This document shows positions 13,865 through 19,349 of a stretch of DNA of 19,349 nucleotides, piece by piece. The position numbers and the translations under genes were made by a program. The stretch spans positions 1 to 19,349 of the forward strand of contig JBOFHT010000053.1 of NCBI GenBank assembly GCA_051649785.1, written 5' to 3'. This stretch comes from JBOFHT01 sp051649785. GTDB taxonomy: Archaea > Methanobacteriota > Methanobacteria > Methanobacteriales > Methanobacteriaceae. The notes beneath the pieces were generated by a model. It was not told the origin of the DNA, did not search any database, and was given only the letters and a program-made list of their open reading frames with translations. Every line of letters starts with the position of its first letter. Positions within the stretch are counted from its first letter, which is position 1.

Positions 13865-13874
13865 GTTATTAATT

Positions 13875-15080
13875 ATGAAAGATAATGAATTAAATGCTAT
13901 GCGTAAATCATTTAAAACAGTAGCTGATAGACGTAAAAATTTATCCTCTAATCCACAAATTGAAACTCTTAAAAAAACTGTATCTAATACAAGAGAGAAT
14001 TCAATTAAAAATAATAAAAAGCTTATTGAAGAATTAAAAATAAGTCTTGCTAATAATGATATTGAGTTTTTTTATGCTGAAAATGGTGAAAAAGCTTGTG
14101 AATTTATTTTTAACCAAGTCAAAGACCAAGATGTTGTAGCTAAGTCTAAATCTAACACTCTTGGTGAAATTGGACTTTCTAAATTTTTAAGTTCTAATGG
14201 AATAGATGTTGTTGAAACAGACTTAGGAGATCGTATTTTACAACTTAAAAAAAATGATAATAAACCAACTCATCCTACAGGTCCTGCTTCTCATTTAAAC
14301 ACTGCTGAAATAGCTAATATTGTTAATGAATCTATGAATATTAATGTAAATCCTGAAGCACGTGAAATTATGGAAGCTGTTCGTGGGGATGTTCTTGAAA
14401 AAATAGCTGATTCAAATGTAGGGATTAGTGGAGCTAATTCTGTAGCTGCATTAGATGGTTCTGCTGTTTTAATTCATAATGAAGGTAATATTTCATTAAT
14501 ATCCCTTATGAAAACCCATATTATTGTTGTAGGTATTGATAAGCTTGTTAATACTATTGAAGAAGCTATTTCCATTGTAAAGCTTGAATCTGCTTATGCT
14601 ACTGGTAAATTATCTACTTCTTATATGAATGTTATTTCAGGCCCTTCTAAAACAGCAGATATAGAAAAAAAGCTACTTAAAAATATGTACGGTGCTGAGA
14701 AAGTTATTCTTGTTCTTTTAGATAATGGTAGAAGTGAAGCTATGAAAAACAATCCTGAATGTTTATGGTGCATTGGTTGTGGTAGCTGTATTGTTTCTTG
14801 TCCAGTTTATAACGCAATTGGTAATGAATTTGGATTTAATAACTATTTAGGCGGTCGTGGAGTTGCTATGAGTAAATTTATTAAAGATAATAAAACTTGT
14901 TTTGAAGCAGGCCTTTTTAAATGTACCCTTTGTGGTCTTTGTTCAATTGAATGCCCAGTTTCTATTCCAACTAATGAACTTGTTGAGGATTTACGTAAAT
15001 CATTAAATGATGATGGTTTATCAAGTAAAGAACATTTAGGAATTAGGGATAATATTAAAAATAAAGGTTCTCCATTTTAA
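13875..15080 (+). CDS. LutB-like LUD-domain protein with two [4Fe-4S] clusters
   Basis: A 401-residue iron-sulfur protein of the LutB/LldF type, which in bacteria belongs to the lactate-oxidation complex LutABC. The LUD domain covers about 30-285 (NVGISGANSVAALDGSAVLIHNEGN is characteristic). A ferredoxin-like module follows, with C299-x2-C302-x2-C305-x3-C309-P and C350-x2-C353-x2-C356-x3-C360-P. The frame is open to a TTG at 13857, but GGAGGTG (13859-13865) lies nine bases before the ATG at 13875, which is therefore the start. Together with the CCG protein it probably forms an oxidoreductase passing electrons from a hydroxy acid or another donor. Methanobrevibacter is not known to use lactate, so the substrate is open. 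No separate LutC is seen. Confidence 0.87.
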   Translation: MKDNELNAMRKSFKTVADRRKNLSSNPQIETLKKTVSNTRENSIKNNKKLIEELKISLANNDIEFFYAENGEKACEFIFNQVKDQDVVAKSKSNTLGEIGLSKFLSSNGIDVVETDLGDRILQLKKNDNKPTHPTGPASHLNTAEIANIVNESMNINVNPEAREIMEAVRGDVLEKIADSNVGISGANSVAALDGSAVLIHNEGNISLISLMKTHIIVVGIDKLVNTIEEAISIVKLESAYATGKLSTSYMNVISGPSKTADIEKKLLKNMYGAEKVILVLLDNGRSEAMKNNPECLWCIGCGSCIVSCPVYNAIGNEFGFNNYLGGRGVAMSKFIKDNKTCFEAGLFKCTLCGLCSIECPVSIPTNELVEDLRKSLNDDGLSSKEHLGIRDNIKNKGSPF

Positions 15081-15376
15081 AGTAGTGGTTTATAAAATCA
15101 GTTAAGTTTTTTCACTATAACATTACTCTAAAAATAATAAAGTAGTAATACTAAAAATTTTTTAGAAAATTTACAGTCTAGTTTTTATTATTATTCTTAT
15201 TTTCATTTATCTTTTATTCTTGGTTTGTTTACTTGTTGTGTTTTTTACTAATAATTAAATTTTTAAATATTTTTTACCAATTTTACAAAAATATGACCCT
15301 ATTATAATAATATTTATAAGTAATAAAGATTAAGAAAACATAAACTTTTTAAATAATAACAAAATAATATAATAAT
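15081..15376. other. 296-bp gap between chromosomal and island genes, left edge candidate
   Basis: No gene or tRNA is seen. The region is AT-rich with T-runs after the LUD stop. A TATA-like TATTTATAAG at 15311-15320 lies 57 bases before the integrase ATG. The left junction of the island should lie here or at the LUD 3' end, but it cannot be fixed without the right end. Confidence 0.5.
15311..15320 (+). promoter_or_regulatory. Candidate TATA box for the integrase gene
   Basis: TATTTATAAG lies 57 bases before the ATG, so the leader would be about 30-35 bases. That leader has no clear ribosome-binding site (AACAAAATAATATAATAAT before ATG), suggesting weak or leader-poor translation of the integrase. 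Confidence 0.4.
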
Positions 15377-16573
15377 ATGTACAAAAACATACAGGAAATA
15401 ATAAATGATAAAACATTCAAAGAAAAGGTAAATGAATCAACCTATTCTAAAAGTAGTATATATGCAATAGGGAGTGCATTATTATATTACTGTAATTTTA
15501 ACAACAAAAACCTATCCGAACTCATCAAAGAAGCAGATGATGAAGAAGAAAAAAGAGTAAGGGAAAAAAATAAACGAATAACTCATATGCTTGAAGAATT
15601 CCCAAAACAGCTTGAAAATAAAGGAAAAGCTGGAACAACAATCAAACTATATTTAACACTTGTAAAAAGATTTTATAGGAAATATAAAATAGAAATACCT
15701 TACACAGAGCCTTATGAAGTCGAAGAATTACAATTAGAATATGACGACATACCTAATGTAGAACAAATTAAAGAAGCTATTGCATCGACAACGGACACAC
15801 AACACAAATTCATCATAATGGCACAATTCTCATCACTATCGGGAATAGGGGAAATATTAAGCATAACAAATGAAATGGTAGTTGAAGCACTCAAAGAATA
15901 CACGAATAAAACAGATATAAATGATGTAGTGTTAGAGTTAAAAGACAGAAATGACATAATTCCTTTTTTCTCACTTAGAAGAATAAAGCTAAGGAAAAAA
16001 TATAAAAAAGGATATAAATATCATACTTGTTTCACACCAGAAACTGCAAAAGTAATGTTTAAATTGTACTCTGAAAGAATTAAAGAGAAAGGAAAACTTA
16101 AAAATGAAGACAAATTAATAACAATCCGTTACAACGCAGTAAGAGCATTTTATAATAGGATAAATACTAAAAATGGCTGGGGTAACATTGAAGATACAAA
16201 TATAAACTTCTTTCACTCACACGCTATGAGAATAGCAGGAAATACTGTTGTCGAAGAAGAAGCCATCGGAGATTGTTTTAGTGGTAGGAAAAGAACAAAA
16301 CTCCACGAAGGATACTTTAAAAAAATGCCATGGAAGCTTAAAGAGTTATATATTGAACAAATACCTAAATTAACTTTATTTAGTGATGTTGATATTCAAA
16401 CATATAAAGATGAAGCTACTAAAAAGATTGAAAAGCAAAACAAACTCTTAGCTGAAAGTAATAGTAGAAAAGATGATGCAATAAGTCTTTTAACATCATC
16501 AATAGCCAATGCAGGGTTATTAGATGACGCAACGCAAGATAAAATAATAGAATTAATGGGTGTGAAAAAATGA
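15377..16573 (+). CDS. Archaeal tyrosine recombinase (integrase)
   Basis: A 398-residue site-specific recombinase expected to integrate and excise the element. Residues about 20-105 resemble a SAM-like core-binding domain and about 125-335 the catalytic domain. HAMRIAG (H282 to R285) fits the HxxR box. EGYFKKMP with KLKELYIEQIPKLTLF matches the C-terminal end of archaeal integrases and gives Y313 as the likely nucleophile. The first catalytic arginine, expected in an SGLR-like motif, is not obvious: the segment reads SGIGEILSI (155-163). Residues 340-370 look like a coiled coil. Codon use is A-rich and unlike the genes to the left. It is probably active or recently active, but the missing arginine makes this less sure. 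Confidence 0.85.
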   Translation: MYKNIQEIINDKTFKEKVNESTYSKSSIYAIGSALLYYCNFNNKNLSELIKEADDEEEKRVREKNKRITHMLEEFPKQLENKGKAGTTIKLYLTLVKRFYRKYKIEIPYTEPYEVEELQLEYDDIPNVEQIKEAIASTTDTQHKFIIMAQFSSLSGIGEILSITNEMVVEALKEYTNKTDINDVVLELKDRNDIIPFFSLRRIKLRKKYKKGYKYHTCFTPETAKVMFKLYSERIKEKGKLKNEDKLITIRYNAVRAFYNRINTKNGWGNIEDTNINFFHSHAMRIAGNTVVEEEAIGDCFSGRKRTKLHEGYFKKMPWKLKELYIEQIPKLTLFSDVDIQTYKDEATKKIEKQNKLLAESNSRKDDAISLLTSSIANAGLLDDATQDKIIELMGVKK

Positions 16574-16576
16574 AAT

Positions 16577-16613
16577 TTGAAATTAAAATATTTCAATAAT
16601 TATATTTTTTTTT
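16577..16613 (+). terminator. Hairpin and T-run after the integrase gene
   Basis: The arms TTGAAAT (16577-16583) and ATTTCAA (16590-16596) pair perfectly around a 6-base loop. A run of nine T at about 16605-16613 follows after a short spacer. Confidence 0.5.
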
Positions 16614-16703
16614 ACACTTGAAATTTTACTTGTTTGATTACTTTCAGATACCTCTTTTACTTTTCATTTATATAGTCAAACAAACTAATATTATTTTAAA
16701 CAT

Positions 16704-16740
16704 AAACACGAACTATTATTTTATTTTTTTTGTCGTGTTT
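16704..16740. repeat. 8-bp inverted repeat between integrase and TPR gene
   Basis: AAACACGA (16704-16711) and TCGTGTTT (16733-16740) are exact reverse complements separated by 21 AT-rich bases. This is in the 350-bp stretch 16574-16923, which otherwise holds no gene. It also holds a short AGGATT/AATCCT hairpin (about 16803-16821). It could be a recombinase or regulator site. Confidence 0.4.
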
Positions 16741-16923
16741 TGTTAAGTAATAGGTTTTTATACGAACTCTTTTTAATGATTTTATTACTTCATTTGAGTA
16801 TTAGGATTATCAAAGAATCCTGAATAAACTCTAATTAAAAGTTTGAATATTATAGAAAAATATAATATAAATCAAATTAAAATTATCATTACTAATATAT
16901 TAAAATTATTGGGAAATGGTAAA

Positions 16924-17667
16924 ATGAGTTTATTCGACAGATTTAAAAAAATAAAGAAAAATAATGTGCAAAATAAACATTCTGATAATGATAAAGGTAT
17001 TGACTTTACATCTATTGAAAATAAAATCAAAATGGAAAAAAACGAAGAAGTTAAAAAAGATTTAGAAAAACAATTAAGCCATGTAAAAATTGTAATCAAT
17101 GATGCTCAAAATGAGATTAATAGACTTAAACATATAGGTGATAATCTTTCAGAAGTTACAAAAGAGCGAATAATAGCATATACGATAATTAATAAGGAAT
17201 TAAAAGGGGATAACCGATTTAATAGTGAGGATGAATATGAGAGATTTAAAATAGAAAAATATATGGACAAAAACATAGATATTGGTGAAGTGCACAGAAT
17301 AATTGCAGAAGATATGCCAAATTATTGTCCTTTGACAAAAGAAGATATTGATGCGTTCTTTGAAAAAAAGGGCAAATATGGATTATTTGAAAGGTATGAG
17401 TTACATAATAAATTAATGTATGATTTACAATGCTTAAAAACTACAAATCCGAAGAGCCTTGAGTTAATCCCTGATTTTGAAAGGTGTGCGAATGAAAACA
17501 TCTCTGACAATACAAAAGCTAATTGTTATCGGGTGATTGGGGAAATATATGAAGGCAATAATGATATTGAAAAAACATTGAAGTATTTTGAAAAAGCACT
17601 AGCTATTAGTGAAAGAGTAGGAATAAAAAGAAAATATAATAAATTATTAAAAGAATATAAATCTTAA
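16924..17667 (+). CDS. TPR-like protein of unknown function
   Basis: A 247-residue, highly charged protein. It begins MSLFDRFKKIKKNN, and residues about 28-75 are likely coiled coil. The C-terminal part (about 198-231, KANCYRVIGEIYEGNNDIEKTLKYFEKALAI in outline) has the spacing of a tetratricopeptide repeat, usually a protein-binding module. I do not recognise the middle part. The frame is open to a TTG at 16843. The ATG at 16924 is preferred because it is preceded by GGAAATGGTAAA, the same leader as cbiQ, and gives a better N-terminus. It is the first gene after the integrase. No membrane segment or cysteine motif is seen. Confidence 0.7.
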   Translation: MSLFDRFKKIKKNNVQNKHSDNDKGIDFTSIENKIKMEKNEEVKKDLEKQLSHVKIVINDAQNEINRLKHIGDNLSEVTKERIIAYTIINKELKGDNRFNSEDEYERFKIEKYMDKNIDIGEVHRIIAEDMPNYCPLTKEDIDAFFEKKGKYGLFERYELHNKLMYDLQCLKTTNPKSLELIPDFERCANENISDNTKANCYRVIGEIYEGNNDIEKTLKYFEKALAISERVGIKRKYNKLLKEYKS

Positions 17668-17733
17668 AAAATAATATTTTAATTAAATATATAAACTATT
17701 AGAAATAAAAGTACTAACTGTAAATAGATGATT

Positions 17734-17926
17734 TTAGAGTTTTGTTAAGCTCAAACGGTACTACCAATACCTCGCTTAACTCAACTCTAAGGTCACTGAA
17801 AAATAACATACACTAGGAAGTAGATAGTATTTTTGCAACCAATAAAATATATGAACTTGCTATTATAAATAGCTTACCTTTGCCCTCTGTTAGTTTAAAC
17901 AGAGTAGCTAAGCTTTTATTTTTTTC
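17734..17926 (+). ncRNA. Candidate structured RNA in a 377-bp gap
   Basis: The first structure is a long hairpin: TTAGAGTT (17734-17741) pairs with AACTCTAA (17783-17790), then a 2x2 internal loop, then GTTAAGC (17744-17750) with GCTTAAC (17774-17780). Inside the 23-base loop GGTA can pair with TACC. The second is a two-part hairpin at 17871-17914: AGCTTA with TAAGCT outside, CTCTGTT (17885-17891) with AACAGAG (17898-17904) inside, followed by a T-rich run (17914-17925) like a terminator. GCTATT/AATAGC at 17859-17873 is a competing small hairpin. No protein frame fits. The + strand is preferred only because of the T-run. A recombination or replication site made of inverted repeats is the alternative. 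Confidence 0.45.
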
Positions 17927-18044
17927 ATGTATTTTTAAGTCACTATTTGCTTTTTTTACTAGATTTTTTACAAACTCGAATGTATGCTTAACAAATGTTA
18001 GGTAATACAGAATAAGAATTAATTAATAAAACAGGTGATTATTT

Positions 18045-18233
18045 ATGAATGAGGAATTGTTAAAGAATATTGGGCATGAGTTAGAACATTCTAATGGTTT
18101 ATATGCGACTGATAAGGTTGAAGAAGCTAATAAAATGAATTCTGATTGTGTTAGGAAAATTGACAATACTAGATTAATGGAAAAGATTGATGAAGAGTTA
18201 GAAAAAATAAAAAATAAAGAAAATAAAGGTTAA
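18045..18233 (+). CDS. Small charged protein, unknown function
   Basis: A 62-residue acidic/basic protein (MNEELLKNIGHELEHSNGLY...) ending in a likely helix rich in Glu and Lys (LMEKIDEELEKIKNKENKG). A good ribosome-binding site GGTGAT (18034-18039) precedes the ATG by five bases, which is the main reason to believe in it. No membrane segment, no zinc motif and no family I recognise. It follows the candidate structured RNA, with the next genes on both strands. Confidence 0.55.
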   Translation: MNEELLKNIGHELEHSNGLYATDKVEEANKMNSDCVRKIDNTRLMEKIDEELEKIKNKENKG

Positions 18234-18268
18234 ATTTTAACTTTTTAATTTATTTTTAAAAAATATAG

Positions 18269-18427
18269 TTAATGGCAGTTACCAGAACTAGCTTTAGATT
18301 GGCACTGATTACATAATTCGCCTGATGTTGGCTTTGATGAACTAGTTTGGTAGTCGCTGGTAGGCCAGTTACTACATCTTTCGCACCAGTGCCAAGTATC
18401 GCTGCCATTTTTTCTACGATAAGTCAT
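18269..18427 (-). CDS. 52-aa zinc-ribbon-like protein
   Basis: A short frame starting at ATG 18427 (- strand) with a perfect GGAGGTG ribosome-binding site at 18434-18440, six bases upstream. The product begins MTYRRKNGSDTWHW and has two CxxC knuckles: C15-E-R-C18 and, 24 residues on, C43-N-Q-C46, with a final C51-H52. This fits a small zinc ribbon. I recall similar short proteins with the NGSDTWHWC...CSN(W/Y)PTS...SGELCNxC pattern in other microbes, without a known function. Its GC content is about 42%, well above its surroundings, which suggests recent transfer. The gene contains nested inverted repeats (see findings). It is transcribed opposite to its neighbours. Confidence 0.75.
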   Translation of the reverse strand: MTYRRKNGSDTWHWCERCSNWPTSDYQTSSSKPTSGELCNQCQSKASSGNCH

Positions 18428-18433
18428 GCTTTT

Positions 18434-18463
18434 CACCTCCTATTTATATAATTGTCGGAGGTG
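18434..18463 (-). promoter_or_regulatory. Hairpin that could mask the ribosome-binding site of the 52-aa gene
   Basis: On the - strand CACCTCC (18463-18457) lies 16 bases before its perfect complement GGAGGTG (18440-18434), the ribosome-binding site of the 52-aa gene. If both are in the transcript they would form a 7-bp stem that closes the site. The left arm also copies the 3' end of 16S rRNA. Confidence 0.45.
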
Positions 18464-18534
18464 TTATTTAATTGTTTAGAAAATATATGAATAAAGTATA
18501 ATATAGATTAATAAATACTAAAATAGGTGATTAA

Positions 18535-18756
18535 ATGAATGGAAATATTCCCAAAATTGTATATCATGACAACGGTACTTATGAGATATTTGATGAGAAT
18601 AATGAGAAAATAGAACTTCCTGTTAAAACTGTAACTGCTATAGGAAGTATTGTTGATGTATTTGTTGCTGATATAAAAGATACGGATGACTTGGATTCTA
18701 AAGATGATTATTATGTAGAAATGGCTTTTGGAAAATTAAAAAAGGATAAAAAGTAA
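18535..18756 (+). CDS. Small protein of unknown function
   Basis: A 73-residue, acidic, probably beta-rich protein (MNGNIPKIVYHDNGTYEIFDENNEKIELP...) with a basic C-terminal end (KLKKDKK). GGTGAT (18526-18531) lies three bases before the ATG, the standard layout in this genome, so translation is likely. No cysteine, membrane or recognised domain pattern. It is convergent with the KTSC gene, leaving a six-base gap. An AT-rich stretch with AAAATATATG at about 18480-18489 could be its promoter. Confidence 0.6.
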   Translation: MNGNIPKIVYHDNGTYEIFDENNEKIELPVKTVTAIGSIVDVFVADIKDTDDLDSKDDYYVEMAFGKLKKDKK

Positions 18757-18762
18757 GATTTT

Positions 18763-19011
18763 TTACCCTTTATTTAATCCACTAAATCCTGCTTTGAGAG
18801 TTTTGTATCTGGGTTTAATTTCTTGTTTAATGTATTCATCATGATTTTCTGAATTAACAAGATTTTCAAAAATATAAATTGGAACATCATAATATTTTAT
18901 TATATCACAACTCCTATCTTTATTTTTTACAGTAGTTATTGTTAATTCCTCTGATGTTTCATCATAAGTAGCTTTATCCCATCTCTCAGAATTAAATTCA
19001 TGATTTAACAT
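18763..19011 (-). CDS. KTSC-domain-like protein
   Basis: An 82-residue protein whose middle and end follow the KTSC pattern: an opening beta hairpin (KATYDETSEELTITTV), then YYDVPIYIFENLVNSENHDE and YIKQEIKPRYK, which correspond to the family's Y-x-GVP-x-x-(V/I)-(Y/F)-x-x-L...S-x-G-x-(Y/F)-x-x-x-I-x-x-x-Y. KTSC domains occur alone or in phage, lysyl-tRNA-synthetase-like and restriction contexts. Their role is not established, and RNA or DNA binding has been suggested. GGAGGTGG lies seven bases before the ATG. The lysine-threonine-serine-cysteine tetrad that names the family is not intact here, so this is a divergent member. Confidence 0.6.
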   Translation of the reverse strand: MLNHEFNSERWDKATYDETSEELTITTVKNKDRSCDIIKYYDVPIYIFENLVNSENHDEYIKQEIKPRYKTLKAGFSGLNKG

Positions 19012-19138
19012 ATTATATCCACCTCCTTTTCAATCAATGAATAATATTTGTTAATATTATTATTTAATTGTTTATGAAATGTGAAAATATGTTAAAAATA
19101 AATTATTATAAAAAAAGAATCAAAATATTAAAGTTAAA

Positions 19139-19342
19139 TTATTCAAATTTATTTACAATTACAAAAGGAATATCATTTTTAGTTAATCCTTTCCAATATA
19201 CAAAATCCCCATCCTTTACATTGAGTAAATCAGCTATATTCTTAGGAATAACTGCCCTAACGGATACTGAATTTTCATTATGCTTTGAAACTTTACTTTT
19301 TCCTTCAGCAATTATGTTTTGTTCTGTGTCTATAACTACCAT
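19139..19342 (-). CDS. AbrB/SpoVT-like DNA-binding protein
   Basis: A 67-residue protein. Residues about 17-52 (SKVSKHNENSVSVRAVIPKN, then IADLLNVKDGDFVYW) match the swapped-hairpin AbrB fold: a short basic strand, the conserved V-x-IPK-x-(I/L), a helix, then L-x-(V/L)-K-x-GD-x-V-x-W. Such proteins are transition-state-type regulators or toxin-antitoxin antitoxins. No toxin gene is visible in the window, but one could lie to the right or left on the - strand. GGAGG ends only one base before the ATG and the frame stays open to the window edge, so the true start may lie further upstream. It is the last gene seen. Confidence 0.75.
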   Translation of the reverse strand: MVVIDTEQNIIAEGKSKVSKHNENSVSVRAVIPKNIADLLNVKDGDFVYWKGLTKNDIPFVIVNKFE

Positions 19343-19349
19343 GCCTCCA

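Larger units (their letters stand above)
15377..19349. mobile_element. Left part of an integrated element or genomic island
   Basis: The integrase gene, followed by unrelated small genes on both strands with long gaps (TPR-like protein, short orphan proteins, KTSC and AbrB-like proteins), contrasts with the dense metabolic clusters to the left. No capsid, terminase or replication gene is visible, so a provirus, an integrated plasmid or a cargo island are all possible. The right end and any att repeat lie outside the window. Confidence 0.55.

Noticed and set aside
13857..13874. TTG start for the LUD protein
   Set aside because: TTG lies inside the element arm and overlaps the GGAGGTG that serves ATG 13875.
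15081..15376. tRNA gene as integration target
   Set aside because: No cloverleaf-compatible sequence or TTCGA loop was found on either strand.
16843..16923. TTG start extending the TPR-like protein by 27 residues
   Set aside because: No ribosome-binding site, and the extra part is AT-rich intergenic-type sequence; ATG 16924 is better.

Overview
The window comes from a very AT-rich archaeal chromosome, most likely Methanobrevibacter or a close relative in the Methanobacteriaceae. Four things point there. It has an archaeal-type riboflavin synthase (RibC) and an archaeal pyrF. It has a CbiMNQO cobalt transporter. Ribosome-binding sites of the GGTGAT/GGAGGTG type sit a few bases before ATG. TATA-like promoters of the TTTATATA kind are visible. 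No rRNA, tRNA or CRISPR array was seen.

Positions 1-15080 look like ordinary chromosome. On the + strand: threonine synthase (thrC), a small membrane-anchored or secreted protein, an XRE-cupin regulator, a hotdog thioesterase and an AMP-forming acyl-CoA synthetase. These last three form a plausible fatty-acid/acyl-CoA unit with its regulator. A truncated second copy of the synthetase 3' end follows. pyrF lies on the - strand, with a truncated copy of its own start region and a 169-bp MITE-like element upstream. Next come cbiM-cbiN-cbiQ, a 315-bp gap, cbiO and ribC. Then come three surface-glycan genes (GT2 dolichol-phosphate-sugar-synthase type, DUF2304, GT4) and a redox pair: a two-CCG-domain HdrB/LutA-like protein and a LutB-like LUD/ferredoxin protein.

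From about 15.3 kb to the end the content changes to an integrated element or genomic island whose right end lies outside the window. It has an archaeal tyrosine recombinase, a TPR-like protein, a long intergenic stretch with strong stem-loop potential (candidate ncRNA), and small genes on both strands. These include a previously easy-to-miss 52-aa CxxC...CxxC protein, a KTSC-domain protein and an AbrB-like protein.

Two genome-scale oddities run through the chromosomal part. First, AAT/ACT/AGT trinucleotide tracts occur between genes and in frame inside genes (thrC upstream, cbiM, cbiO, GT2, DUF2304, GT4), giving Asn/Ser/Thr-rich extensions and insertions. Second, a family of intergenic hairpin elements with the outer arms CAAAC/GTTTG and an optional cargo of nested perfect hairpins occurs four or five times. 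In two places its right edge is exactly the junction with a truncated duplicate of a neighbouring gene, and in two others it carries the ribosome-binding site of the next gene.
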